Origin: Pseudomonadota bacterium
GTDB taxonomy: Bacteria > Pseudomonadota > Alphaproteobacteria > GCA-2731375
NCBI GenBank assembly: GCA_027623205.1
Contig: JAQBYC010000037.1
Location: 1 to 38,068 of the forward strand
Length of the DNA: 38,068 nucleotides
Reading direction: 5' to 3'
The position numbers and the translations under genes were made by a program. Of this stretch, positions 16,215-24,980 are shown one piece after another. The notes under the pieces were generated by a model. The model did not search any database. It was not told the DNA's origin and saw nothing but the letters and a program-made list of their open reading frames with translations. How positions within the stretch are numbered: the first letter of the stretch is position 1; each line of letters starts with the position of its first letter.

Positions 16215-17966
16215 TTATAAGCCGGTCCGCAGGGCTGCGGTGGCGGTCTCGTCCACCGATTTGCCGTCGGCGCCGAGGGCCACGCCATAGATGCTTGCCG
16301 CGGCCTCGCGGCTGACCACGCCGTCGCGGACGTCGCGCAGCACCCGGTGAGGTTCCCGCTGCCGCGGCTCGCCCCACCCGCCGCCGCCGGGCGAAGCGGC
16401 CCGTAATGTCAGGGGTCCGTAACGCCGCACCGCATACTTCGGCGGTTGCGCCGTGCTGCCATCCGCGAAGGTCAGGTCCATCTCGCCAACCTCGCCCGCC
16501 CGCCCGCCCGCGGCACCAAAGCATGATGGGGTGTGCAGGCCCTCGCCGCGAAAAGCGTATTCAGCGGCCACGTTGATCTGTACCTCGAAATCGCAGCCTG
16601 TGCCGCCGCGGTAGGCGCCGGGTCCCGCGGCATCGGTACGGAATTCCTGGCGTTTGAAAAGAACCGGATAAAGCCGCTCGTAGGTCTCGACATTCGGCAG
16701 CACCAGTCCGCCCAGGGCGATCAAATGACCGATCTGGTTGAAACCGTCGCGGCCCTCGACGCCGCCACCGCCAGGGGCGGAATTCCAGTGGTACATGACA
16801 AAGGGACTTTCTTCGTCCGTACGGCCCGAAGTGGTGCCATGCACCGCCTTTGCCCAGCCGGCGCAACTGCGTTCCGGCAGGGCCTGGTTCAAGGTTTTCC
16901 AGATGGCATGCACGATCTCGTGCGCCACAAAGACCGTGTTCATGGTCATGGCGGCGGGCGGTCTGGCGTTGACGATGGTGCCTTCCGGCGCGGTGATCGT
17001 CACTGTGCGGAAGGTACCTTCGTTGCGCGGCAGGTCCGGGTCGAAGTATGAGGCCAGGGCCATGTAGACCGCCGACCAGGTATTGGCGACCGACGAGTTC
17101 TTGAAGCCCTGGATCTGCGGCGCGGTGCCGGTGAAATCGACCTCCAACGCCTCGCCGCTGACGCCCAGGCGTACCCGGATGGCATCGTCCAGGGGCTCGA
17201 AACAATCGTTGTCGATCGCTTCCTCGGCCCGGTAATCGCCGTCGGGGATGGTGGCGACGCAGCGGCGGAAGCTGCGGTCCGCATGTTCCAGGATGCCTTC
17301 GAAATAGTCACGGTATTGCGCCATGCCCAATTCCTCGACCAGGGCCGCAATGCGGTCCGCGCCGATGCGGGTGGAGCCGATCATCGCACGCAGGTCGCCG
17401 TCCAACGCCTCCGCCGTGCGGGTGTTGATCATCAACAGGCGCCAGATGTCCTGCCGGGTTTCGTCCTTCGCGATCAGCTTCATGACCGGCAGACGGATGC
17501 CTTCGTGGAAGATTTCCCTGGCTGCGGAATTATAGGTGCCGGCGGCGCCGCCGCCGATGTCTGACTGATGCGCCCGGTTGCAGGCGAAGGCAACCAGGAT
17601 TCCCGCCACGAAGACCGGCCGGGCAATCACCCAGTCGGGCAGATGGTTGCCGCCGGCGGTGTAGGGATCGTTCAGGACAAAGACGTCGCCGTCGTCAATC
17701 TCGCCCGCGAAATCCCGCAACAGGGCACGTACGGCAAAGCCTCCGCCTCCCGTATGGATCGGGATGCCGTCGGCCTGGCTAACCAGGGTGCCGTCCGGAT
17801 CGGCGATGAAGCAGGAGAAATCATGACTTTGGGAAAAGATCGGGCTGCGGGCGGTGCGGGTCATCACCCAACCCATCTGATGGGAAATATGATCCAGGCG
17901 GTTCTGCACCAGGGCCAAGACGATGGGATCGAGCACAGTGGCATCTGAGTTTTCCTGCCTGCTCAT
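16215..17966 (-). CDS. Hydantoinase B / 5-oxoprolinase beta-type subunit
   Basis: A 583-residue HyuB-family protein of normal length. Family segments visible are DPIVLALVQNRL at the start, MTRTARSPIFSQSHDFSCFI, VFVLNDPYTAGGNHLPDWV and a C-terminal FRGEGLHTPSCFGAAGG. With HyuA it makes an ATP-dependent enzyme that opens cyclic amides such as hydantoins or 5-oxoproline, or carboxylates ketones in the acetone-carboxylase branch. Its ATG follows the HyuA stop by one nucleotide, indicating cotranscription and coupling. GGGAG is present 11 nt upstream. The substrate is not visible from sequence. Confidence 0.92.
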   Translation of the reverse strand: MSRQENSDATVLDPIVLALVQNRLDHISHQMGWVMTRTARSPIFSQSHDFSCFIADPDGTLVSQADGIPIHTGGGGFAVRALLRDFAGEIDDGDVFVLNDPYTAGGNHLPDWVIARPVFVAGILVAFACNRAHQSDIGGGAAGTYNSAAREIFHEGIRLPVMKLIAKDETRQDIWRLLMINTRTAEALDGDLRAMIGSTRIGADRIAALVEELGMAQYRDYFEGILEHADRSFRRCVATIPDGDYRAEEAIDNDCFEPLDDAIRVRLGVSGEALEVDFTGTAPQIQGFKNSSVANTWSAVYMALASYFDPDLPRNEGTFRTVTITAPEGTIVNARPPAAMTMNTVFVAHEIVHAIWKTLNQALPERSCAGWAKAVHGTTSGRTDEESPFVMYHWNSAPGGGGVEGRDGFNQIGHLIALGGLVLPNVETYERLYPVLFKRQEFRTDAAGPGAYRGGTGCDFEVQINVAAEYAFRGEGLHTPSCFGAAGGRAGEVGEMDLTFADGSTAQPPKYAVRRYGPLTLRAASPGGGGWGEPRQREPHRVLRDVRDGVVSREAAASIYGVALGADGKSVDETATAALRTGL

Positions 17967-17967
17967 G

Positions 17968-20055
17968 TCACTTTGTTCTCCCGTCGATTTCGATCACGAA
18001 GTTATCTGCCTTGTCGACCGCCAGGCGGTCCATTGGTCCGACAAAGACCGTGGTGGTCAATTCTTCCACCAGCAACGGGCCGTCGTGGGCAAAACCTGGC
18101 CGCAAATCCACCCCGGCATAGACCGGTGTCTCCTGCCAGCCGTGAACATGGTCGGTATAGACCTGACGGATCGCGGTCGGCTGCGGCAGCTTTGTGGCGG
18201 GCGGCACCGGATCAGGTGCAATACCTTCGATCAAGCCGCGCGCGGTCACCCGCAGGGCGGTAATCTCGATGGTGCCGCCGGGCTGGGTATGGCCGTATTG
18301 ACGTTGATGATCTGCATCGAAGGCGCCCCGCACGGCGGCCGGATCAAAGCTGCCGCCAGGCAATTCCACCCGGATCGACCAAAGCTGTCCGCGATAGCGT
18401 AGATCCAGTTCCCGATGCAGGATCGCGTTATTGCCCCAGAAACCTTCAGCCGCCAGCGCTTCGCCTGCCCGCGCGGCCAGGGGTTCAAACACCTGTTCCA
18501 GTGTCTCTGCGCCGACCGTATCCAGGTTGTCGAAATGTACGGCGAGATAATCCTGACGCACATCCGTGTGCAACATGCCCAGGGCGCAAAACGCCCCGGC
18601 CTGACGCGGCACATAGGCCAGCGGGCAGCCCAGGGCGCGGGCCACCGTGGCGCCGTGCATGGGCCCGGCACCGCCCGCCGCCACCAGGGTAAAGCGTTGT
18701 GGGTTATGGCCGCGCTGGATCGAAATATGCTCCACCGCATGCAACAGGTTTTGTTCCAGCAAGCGGATGATCCCCGCCGCGGCCTCTTCCACCCCAATCC
18801 CCAGGGGCGCCCCGATCTTGTTCGCGATGGCTTCACGCGCCAGGTTGCCGTCCAACGTAACGCTGCCGCCCGCATAGGGGCCGGGACGCAGCCGGCCCAG
18901 TACCATATAGGCATCGGTCACGGTGGGCGCCTGGCCGCCCAGACCATAACAGGCCGGGCCGGGCACCGCACCCGCGCCCTGGGGGCCCACATGCAGCAGG
19001 CCGGCCTGATCCACTCTGGCAATGGTGCCGCCGCCCGCGCCGACCGTGTGGATGTCCACCGATGGCGTCGCCAGATGATAACCGTCGATGATCAACTCAT
19101 CGGTAACCGCGACCTGGCCCTCGGCCATCAGCATGACATCGCAACTGGTGCCGCCGATTTCCATGGCGATCAAATTGCCGGAACCCGCCGCACCGCTGTA
19201 CAGGCCCAGGGCGCCGACACCGGCGGCTGGCCCCGATAGCACCAGATTTACGGGCCGTTCCGTAACCTGTTCCACCGATACCGCGCCGCCGTTGCTTTGC
19301 AGCAACAGGATCGGGCGGGCCAGGCCATGGCGATGCAAATAGCTGTCCAGGTCCCGCAGGTAGCCCACCACTTTCGGTGCGATATAGGCATTGACCACGG
19401 CGGTGGAGGTGCGCTCATACTCGCCCATGATCGGGGCGATGCGGCTGGAGAGCGATACCCAGGGGGGGCCGCCGGATTGCGCCAGATGATCCGCGACGGC
19501 GTCCTCGTGAGCTGGATTGCCATAGCTGTTCAGCAATCCGACGGCGATGGCTTCCACGCCCTCATCGGCAAAGATCGCCATGGCCGCATCCACATCGCCC
19601 AGCGCCACCGCCTGCATCTCGATGCCGTCCTTATCCAGACGGCCGCCAACGGGCCGGCGCAGGTATCGGGGTACCAGGACTTCGGGAAATGGCGCCCGGT
19701 GATCCCACTGGTTTTCGCGAATGCCCCGGCGCACTTCCAGGCTGTCGCGAAAGCCCGTGGTGGTCAGCAGGCCGACCCTGGCGCCCTTTTTCTCCAGGAT
19801 GGTGTTGGTGGCGACCGTGGAGCCATGGAAAAACAACGCGCAATCCGTCAGCAGATCGGACAAGGTCATTTCGAAAGCATCGACGGCGCGCTGCAACACC
19901 GCCAGAACGCCCTGGCTGGGATCGGCGGGCACGGACGGCGCCTTGAAGACCCACAGGCCGCCGCCTTGATCGCGCAGCACCATATCGGTGAAGGTGCCGC
20001 CGACGTCAACGCCGATGCGCCAGGGTGGCGACGGCCGTGCCGGCGCATCGTTCAT
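17968..20055 (-). CDS. Hydantoinase A / 5-oxoprolinase alpha-type subunit
   Basis: A 695-residue HyuA-family protein. The N-terminal actin-like ATPase fold begins with GVDVGGTFTD at 15-24, the phosphate-binding loop. Family segments follow: FFHGSTVATNTILEKKGARVGLLTTTGFRD, the DVMLMAEGQVAV region, and GAGGGTIARVD. Together with HyuB it should couple ATP hydrolysis to ring opening of a cyclic amide or imide. It lies between an AtzH/HpxZ-like gene (30 nt upstream) and hyuB (1 nt downstream). The coding strand also leaves long open frames on the opposite strand, a GC-rich artefact. Confidence 0.92.
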   Translation of the reverse strand: MNDAPARPSPPWRIGVDVGGTFTDMVLRDQGGGLWVFKAPSVPADPSQGVLAVLQRAVDAFEMTLSDLLTDCALFFHGSTVATNTILEKKGARVGLLTTTGFRDSLEVRRGIRENQWDHRAPFPEVLVPRYLRRPVGGRLDKDGIEMQAVALGDVDAAMAIFADEGVEAIAVGLLNSYGNPAHEDAVADHLAQSGGPPWVSLSSRIAPIMGEYERTSTAVVNAYIAPKVVGYLRDLDSYLHRHGLARPILLLQSNGGAVSVEQVTERPVNLVLSGPAAGVGALGLYSGAAGSGNLIAMEIGGTSCDVMLMAEGQVAVTDELIIDGYHLATPSVDIHTVGAGGGTIARVDQAGLLHVGPQGAGAVPGPACYGLGGQAPTVTDAYMVLGRLRPGPYAGGSVTLDGNLAREAIANKIGAPLGIGVEEAAAGIIRLLEQNLLHAVEHISIQRGHNPQRFTLVAAGGAGPMHGATVARALGCPLAYVPRQAGAFCALGMLHTDVRQDYLAVHFDNLDTVGAETLEQVFEPLAARAGEALAAEGFWGNNAILHRELDLRYRGQLWSIRVELPGGSFDPAAVRGAFDADHQRQYGHTQPGGTIEITALRVTARGLIEGIAPDPVPPATKLPQPTAIRQVYTDHVHGWQETPVYAGVDLRPGFAHDGPLLVEELTTTVFVGPMDRLAVDKADNFVIEIDGRTK

Positions 20056-20085
20056 AATGTGCCGCCTTTCCTCACCGATATTTTC

Positions 20086-20502
20086 CTACCATCTGGGGGC
20101 CTTGTCCTGGATGGAAACATGGGCGGCGACGACCTTCCAGCCCAGATCGGGGAATTTCACCCAGGTCTGGGACTGCCGGCCCACTTCGTCCTGGCCGCGC
20201 ACCTTGAATTCCAGGTTCACCGTGGCAAAGGTATCCCCCAGGGTCAGAATTTCCAGACGCCGCCTGACCTCCTTGATGCCGGGCCCCGGCGCCCGGCCGA
20301 CCCGGTGCCGGTGGATGTCGTCAAAGCCATAACCATTTTCATGCATGGCATAACGGATGGTGTGGGGGCTGTTCCAGAAGGTGTTGTCCAGAACCTCCAC
20401 ATCCTTCTGGATCAGCGCCTGTTCATAGGCCTCGAACAAGGCCGTGAGCTCCGCCACGACCTCCGGGTCGTTGACGGCCAACGTGTTTGCCGCGGTAGTC
20501 AT
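20086..20502 (-). CDS. DUF3225 / AtzH-HpxZ-like protein (SnoaL/NTF2 fold)
   Basis: A 138-residue protein resembling HpxZ and AtzH. Seen are VNDPEVVAELTALFEAYEQAL, LDNTFWNSPHTIRYAMHENGYG, and the C-terminal RQSQTWVKFPDLGWKVVAAHVSI, a cone-shaped NTF2-like fold. Relatives sit in operons for oxalurate and cyanuric-acid breakdown next to an amidase, where their exact role is poorly known. Here the start overlaps the amidase stop by 4 nt (ATGA), so the pairing with an amidase is kept. The small DUF4089 partner (AtzG/HpxX) usual in those systems is not seen. Confidence 0.85.
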   Translation of the reverse strand: MTTAANTLAVNDPEVVAELTALFEAYEQALIQKDVEVLDNTFWNSPHTIRYAMHENGYGFDDIHRHRVGRAPGPGIKEVRRRLEILTLGDTFATVNLEFKVRGQDEVGRQSQTWVKFPDLGWKVVAAHVSIQDKAPRW

Positions 20503-21674
20503 GAGGCGTCCTCCAATGCTTTTGCCAGCGCCACCAGTTGGCCATCCATGCGCCAGCGGCCGATAATCGATAGGCCCATGGGTAAGCCGTCCAGCCTGGC
20601 CCCGGGAATGGAAACCTGGGGCACGCCGGTCAGGCCGCCATGGCTGCATAGACAGGCGATCTGCAGTCGCAAGGGATCGGTCTGGCTGATCGGCAGGCCC
20701 TTTAGCGGCGCGGGAAAGGGTGTGGTCGGCAGACAAAGAACAACGTTCGGCGCCAACAGATAGTCCAGACGGGCGCGGGCCTCCTGGCGCATCATCTGGG
20801 CCCATTCCCGTTCCGCCTGGGAAATGGACGCTGCGGCGGCCAAACCACGCGCGACGCTGTAGGCCATGACCGGGTTGGTTGCGTCCAGCCAAGCCCTGAA
20901 GGTCAGCCAGCCTTCGTAGGGTTGCAGGGTGCGCTGCGCCTTGGCCCAGGTGCTGAGGCCGGGCGGCGCCATGACCTCCTCGTCCACCGTGCCGACCAAT
21001 TCGCCCAGGCGTTCAATCATCGGCCGCAGGGCGGCGCGAACCTTGCGCCCGGCAAAACCGAAGGCGTCGACGGCGACGATCAATCGTTCGGGCAGCGCGT
21101 CGGAGATATCTTCTTCCAACAGCACGGCCGAGGCTTTGGCGAAGGTGGCGCCGTCGCGGGCGAACCAGCCGGTGGTGTCGGAACTGGGCGCCTGGGCCAT
21201 CATGCCGCGCAAATCCAGGCGGCCATGGGTGGGGCGGATACCGTACAGGCCGCAAAAGCTGGCCGGTACCCGGACCGAACCGCCGGTGTCCGTGCCCAGG
21301 GCGATATCACACATCCCGGCGGCTACCGCCGCGGCAGAGCCGGCAGAGGAGCCTCCCGGCACCCGGTCCGGCGCGGCGCTGTTCAGGGGCGTGCCGTGAA
21401 AGGCGCTTTCGCCCAGGATGCCAAGCGAGACTTCATCGGTGATCGACTTGCCCACCAGGGCGGCGCCGCCATCCAGCAGGGCCTGCACCGCCCAGGCATG
21501 GCGTTCGGCGGGCGCCGCATTGCCGGGCCAGTCCGGATTGCCACCACCCGTGGGATAGCCCGCCACATCGAACAGATCCTTGGCGACGAAGGTCAAGCCC
21601 GACAAAGGGCCGCCCGCCGCGCCCTTGATGTGCACGGACGTGCCCGGCACCAGGGCGCCTGCGGTATCCCGCAT
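20499..21674 (-). CDS. Amidase signature family protein, AMI1-like
   Basis: A 391-residue amidase-signature hydrolase with the Ser-cisSer-Lys triad visible: Lys32 (VAKDLFDV), cis-Ser at 109/110 (GGSSAGS) and nucleophile Ser133 (TDTGGSVRVPAS). It is shorter than AtzE/HpxY amidases (about 460). The N-terminal half, including GLTFVAKDLFDVAGYPTGGGNPDW, more closely recalls plant AMI1 indole-3-acetamide hydrolase. It should release ammonia from a small amide. The stop overlaps the AtzH-like start by 4 nt, and the start lies 3 nt after the alpha/beta-hydrolase stop, so three genes are tightly coupled. The likely substrate is a ring-opened amide made by the other operon products. Confidence 0.9.
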   Translation of the reverse strand: MRDTAGALVPGTSVHIKGAAGGPLSGLTFVAKDLFDVAGYPTGGGNPDWPGNAAPAERHAWAVQALLDGGAALVGKSITDEVSLGILGESAFHGTPLNSAAPDRVPGGSSAGSAAAVAAGMCDIALGTDTGGSVRVPASFCGLYGIRPTHGRLDLRGMMAQAPSSDTTGWFARDGATFAKASAVLLEEDISDALPERLIVAVDAFGFAGRKVRAALRPMIERLGELVGTVDEEVMAPPGLSTWAKAQRTLQPYEGWLTFRAWLDATNPVMAYSVARGLAAAASISQAEREWAQMMRQEARARLDYLLAPNVVLCLPTTPFPAPLKGLPISQTDPLRLQIACLCSHGGLTGVPQVSIPGARLDGLPMGLSIIGRWRMDGQLVALAKALEDAS

Positions 21675-21677
21675 GAC

Positions 21678-22697
21678 CTAGGCCCCGCCCGTCAGCAGCG
21701 CCTGCACCGCGGCGCGCAGATAGGCCTCGTCGTCCGCATTGTCGGTCGGGTTGCCGGCGCGATGGCCCCAAATGGAGTCAATGGGGCGAAATTCGGCGTT
21801 GGGCATCTGACCGCATTCCCGCTCGCTGTCCTCCGGCGTGAAATAAAGATCCGTGCGCGAGGGCATGATCATGGCGCGGGCCCGGATGGCGCCCAGGGCA
21901 GTGGCCAAGTCGCCCTGGTAAATTTCATTGTCGCTGATATCGGATCGATACCAGGTGGCCAGCATGGACAGCAGGTCATCGCCACTCCGGCGCAGGAAGT
22001 TTGCCTCCCAGACCCGCACCAGATAATCCTCCAACGAGGCAAACCCCAGTTCCAGGTGCTTGCCTTCCCGATAGAAGGCCTGGGACATGGCCCAACCGGC
22101 ATACAGCCGGCCCATGGCGCGCAGGCCGCGCACGGGACGCGCCGCAAAGCCGCCGTCCTGCCAGGCCGGGTCCGCCGTCAGGGTGGCGCGGACGCCTTCC
22201 AGGAAGACCTTGTTGTGGGGCGAGGTGCGGGCCGAGCCGCAGACGGCGCAGATGGTATCCACCAGATCGGGAAACATCGCCCCCCAATGCAGGGCCTGCT
22301 GAGCGCCCATGGACCAGCCATATACCAGGGCCAGGCGCTCCACCCCGAAAACTTCGGCCAACAGGCGGCGCTGCGCCTGCACATTGTCCCAATGGCTGAA
22401 GGCGGGAAAGCGGCCCATGCCGTATGGTTCGGCGAGGTTGCTGGGGGACGAGGACAGGCCGTTGCCGAACATGTTGGGGATGACGATGAAGTATTTATCG
22501 GACTCCAGTATCCGGCCCGGCCCGATCAGCCATTCCGTATCCACATGCTGGGCGCCATACGAGGTCGGATACAGCACAACGTTCGACCTGTCCGCCGCCA
22601 GAGTGCCATAGGTTTGGTAGGCCAGCCGGGCATTGGGCAGGGTCATGCCACATTGCAAACGCAGGTTACCCAGTTCGAAAATCTTGAATTCAGCCAT
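21678..22697 (-). CDS. Alpha/beta-hydrolase, homoserine O-acetyltransferase (MetX)-like fold
   Basis: A 339-residue alpha/beta-hydrolase. The catalytic triad is evident: Ser129 in the nucleophile elbow GWSMGA, Asp283 (RTDLYFTPED) and His312 (WGHRAG). The order and the segments LAYQTYGTL, NMFGNGLSSSPSN and SHWDNVQAQ resemble MetX. The MetX-type opening GGP and a full-length lid are not clear, so a hydrolase acting on an amide or ester is as likely as an acyltransferase. GGAGG lies 8 nt upstream of the ATG. It is the first gene of the catabolic operon, directly behind copy 2 of the dispersed hairpin element. Confidence 0.85.
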   Translation of the reverse strand: MAEFKIFELGNLRLQCGMTLPNARLAYQTYGTLAADRSNVVLYPTSYGAQHVDTEWLIGPGRILESDKYFIVIPNMFGNGLSSSPSNLAEPYGMGRFPAFSHWDNVQAQRRLLAEVFGVERLALVYGWSMGAQQALHWGAMFPDLVDTICAVCGSARTSPHNKVFLEGVRATLTADPAWQDGGFAARPVRGLRAMGRLYAGWAMSQAFYREGKHLELGFASLEDYLVRVWEANFLRRSGDDLLSMLATWYRSDISDNEIYQGDLATALGAIRARAMIMPSRTDLYFTPEDSERECGQMPNAEFRPIDSIWGHRAGNPTDNADDEAYLRAAVQALLTGGA

Positions 22698-22720
22698 TGT
22701 TCTGCCCTCCAGCCTCCATC

Positions 22721-22795
22721 CTAGAGTACATTTGATCCAAATGTGCTCGGAATCTTCAGAATAGAGCTATTGAACCAATTACTTAAGTCGCGATT
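22721..22795 (-). repeat. Dispersed intergenic hairpin element, copy 2
   Basis: Second copy. The hairpin arms are 22725-22734 and 22738-22747 with a 3-nt loop; the core at 22759-22794 matches copy 1 closely. Compared with copy 1, three base pairs of the 10-bp stem have changed on both sides and one became G-T, so pairing is kept. It lies between the holC stop (22865) and the alpha/beta-hydrolase start (22697) and reads in the direction of both genes. Confidence 0.8.
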
Positions 22796-22864
22796 GAGAT
22801 GCTTCGCATCCCGGCAAGGCGCACGGAAAAGGCGATTGAAGCCGGACCTGCCAACGTAGCAATG

Positions 22865-23311
22865 CTATTTTTTCTCCCAGCCGCCGGTTTCTGTTTGCTG
22901 CCAGTAGGTCAACTCGAGACCTTGATCCAAATAGCGGCGCCAGCGTTGCCGGGCGGCGGCGACCATGGCCGCGTCCCGGCCGTCGAACAGGTCGATGATC
23001 CTGGCGAAGCCGCCGGCCACGGCCGGTTCGCGGCCATCAACGGCCACCAGAACATCGGCGCCGTTGGGGTTCTCATCGTCGATTGTCAGAAAGATCGGCT
23101 GTTCCCCCGGCAAACCGTCACTGCTGCTGCCATGGGGTAGCCAGGATCGATCATCATAGGTCCACAGGACATTGTTCAAATCCTCGACCCGCTCCTGGGA
23201 ACCGGCCAGGACGATGGCGCGATGCCCCCGTTCCAGTGCTTTTTCCAGCAGCTTTGGCAACGCTTTTTCCAGGGGCCAATGCAGCAAATGGTAAAAGCCA
23301 ACCGTGGTCAT
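22865..23311 (-). CDS. holC: DNA polymerase III chi subunit
   Basis: A 148-residue HolC protein. The start TTVGFYHLLHWPLEKALPKLLEKAL and the segments DLNNVLWTYDDRSWLPHG and GEQPIFLTIDDENPNGADVLVAVDG are those of the family. In the replisome chi links the clamp-loader complex to single-strand-binding protein. It lies 24 nt after pepA and on the same strand, the order widely conserved in proteobacteria. The ribosome binding site is weak. A dispersed hairpin element follows 70 nt after its stop. Confidence 0.93.
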   Translation of the reverse strand: MTTVGFYHLLHWPLEKALPKLLEKALERGHRAIVLAGSQERVEDLNNVLWTYDDRSWLPHGSSSDGLPGEQPIFLTIDDENPNGADVLVAVDGREPAVAGGFARIIDLFDGRDAAMVAAARQRWRRYLDQGLELTYWQQTETGGWEKK

Positions 23312-23335
23312 CGGCGGTGCTCATTCATAGGCGGG

Positions 23336-24832
23336 CTATTTGCCGCCTTCGTAATGGTTGGCCACCAGCCGGTCCAACAGACGCACACCCCAACCGGTGC
23401 CGCCCTTGGGCACGGTCGGCTTGCCTTGATCGCCCCAGGCCACGCCGGCGATGTCCAGATGGGCCCACGGCACCTTGTTGACAAACCGCTGCAGAAACTG
23501 CGCGGCGGTGATGGAGCCAGCGTCACGGCCGCCGATGTTCTTCATATCGGCGATGGCGCAGTTGATTTTCTTGTCATAGGCATCGGACAAAGGCATGCGC
23601 CATACGCCTTCATCAACTTCCGCCCCGGCGTCGAACAATTGCTGGGCCAGCTTGTCGTTGTTGGAAAACAGGCCGGCGTTTTCATGACCCAGGGCGATGA
23701 CCATGGCCCCTGTCAGGGTCGCGAGATTGACCATGAATTGCGGCTTGAAACGCTCCTGAGTATACCAAAGGGCATCGGCCAGGACCAGGCGGCCTTCCGC
23801 GTCGGTGTTCAGAATTTCGATGGTCTGACCCGACATGGAGGTGACGATGTCGCCAGGCCGTTGCGCCTTGCCGTCGGGCATATTTTCGACCAGGCCGACC
23901 ACGCCGATGGCATTGACCTTGGCCTTGCGCCCCGCCAGGGCTTTCATCAATCCGATCACGGTACCGGCGCCGCCCATATCCCACTTCATCATTTCCATGC
24001 CGGGTCCGGGCTTTAGAGAGATGCCGCCGGTATCGAAGGTCACGCCCTTGCCCACGAAGGCCACAGGCTTGGTTTTGGCGCCGGCGCCTTGCCAGCGCAT
24101 CACCACCATGAGGCTTTCCCGTGGACTGCCCTGGCCCACGCCCAACAGGGCGCCCATGCCCAATTTCTCCATCCGCGCTTCGTTCAGGACCTCGACCTTG
24201 ACGCCCAGTTTGCTCAAGGTCCTGCATTGTTGCGCCATGCTGTCGGGGTACAGCACATTGGCCGGCTCGCTGACCAGATCGCGGGTCATGAAGACGCCAT
24301 CGGCGATCGCCTCCAAGGCCTTGAAGTGACGACGGGCAGCGGCGGGGCTCTGCGCCAGCACCGAAAGGGAGGTCACGCTCGGCTTGTCTTCAGCCTTCAT
24401 TTTGGTGCGGTACTTATCGAAGCGATAGCTGGCCAGCCGGGCGCCATAGGCCATGCTGGCGGCGCTCAAGGCCGGGTCACCCTTGGCGCCGGTGATGGGA
24501 TCGCAGGCGATAATCATGTTTTTCAGGCCACAACTGGCCAGGCGTTGCAGGGCCGCGCCGCCAAAATCTTCCAGCCCGAGCGGCTTGATATCCTTGACCT
24601 CTCCCAGTCCGCCCAACAATACCCTGTCCGCGCCAATCCCGGCGGGGGCCAGAATATCCAGCCATTGGCCCTTGCGGCCGTCAAAGCGGGACGCCTTGAT
24701 GGCCTTGCTGATCGCGCCCTTGCTGGCCTTGTCCAATTGCTTGGCGGTAGCCAGCAATTTGCCGCCCTGCAGGGCGCTGGCGACCAGCGCGCCCGATTGT
24801 GGCAATTGATGTTCGTTGATGGTGATCTTCAT
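23336..24832 (-). CDS. pepA: Leucyl aminopeptidase (M17)
   Basis: A 498-residue cytosolic aminopeptidase of standard length. The C-terminal catalytic domain contains the signature NTDAEGRL at 342-349. The expected metal and catalytic residues are Lys262 (GKGVTFDTGG), Asp267, Asp285 (KWDMGG), Asp344 and Glu346, matching the spacing of E. coli PepA. It removes N-terminal residues from peptides with two metal ions as a hexamer. GGGGA lies 5 nt before the ATG. It is divergent from lptF with a 148-nt spacer. Confidence 0.96.
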   Translation of the reverse strand: MKITINEHQLPQSGALVASALQGGKLLATAKQLDKASKGAISKAIKASRFDGRKGQWLDILAPAGIGADRVLLGGLGEVKDIKPLGLEDFGGAALQRLASCGLKNMIIACDPITGAKGDPALSAASMAYGARLASYRFDKYRTKMKAEDKPSVTSLSVLAQSPAAARRHFKALEAIADGVFMTRDLVSEPANVLYPDSMAQQCRTLSKLGVKVEVLNEARMEKLGMGALLGVGQGSPRESLMVVMRWQGAGAKTKPVAFVGKGVTFDTGGISLKPGPGMEMMKWDMGGAGTVIGLMKALAGRKAKVNAIGVVGLVENMPDGKAQRPGDIVTSMSGQTIEILNTDAEGRLVLADALWYTQERFKPQFMVNLATLTGAMVIALGHENAGLFSNNDKLAQQLFDAGAEVDEGVWRMPLSDAYDKKINCAIADMKNIGGRDAGSITAAQFLQRFVNKVPWAHLDIAGVAWGDQGKPTVPKGGTGWGVRLLDRLVANHYEGGK

Positions 24833-24920
24833 GAACGTCCCCTGATTGTCGCGGCGAATTCAAAATAGGCCAGGACGCATCTTACGGCTGATCGGCAGCA
24901 GCGCAAGCGGGGTCTGGATA

Positions 24921-24930
24921 ATTGATCAAT
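24921..24930. promoter_or_regulatory. Palindrome in the pepA/lptF divergent promoter region
   Basis: A perfect 10-bp palindrome ATTGATCAAT lies between the divergent pepA and lptF starts, extended imperfectly on both sides. It may be a regulator site, but no regulator is identified and short AT-rich palindromes can occur by chance. Position is the only support. Confidence 0.25.
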
Positions 24931-24980
24931 ATCTGCCGCGGAGGCGCTGTTGATTCTATTATTTCGGCGCGCGCCGCTGT

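Noticed and set aside
19297-20763. A 488-codon plus-strand open frame opposite hyuA and the amidase
   Set aside because: Antisense to strongly recognised genes with tight operon spacing; no domain seen.
20922-22724. A 600-codon open frame on the plus strand opposite the amidase and hydrolase genes
   Set aside because: It mirrors the codon structure of two well-supported minus-strand genes and shows no recognisable domain; such frames are common in GC-rich coding DNA.
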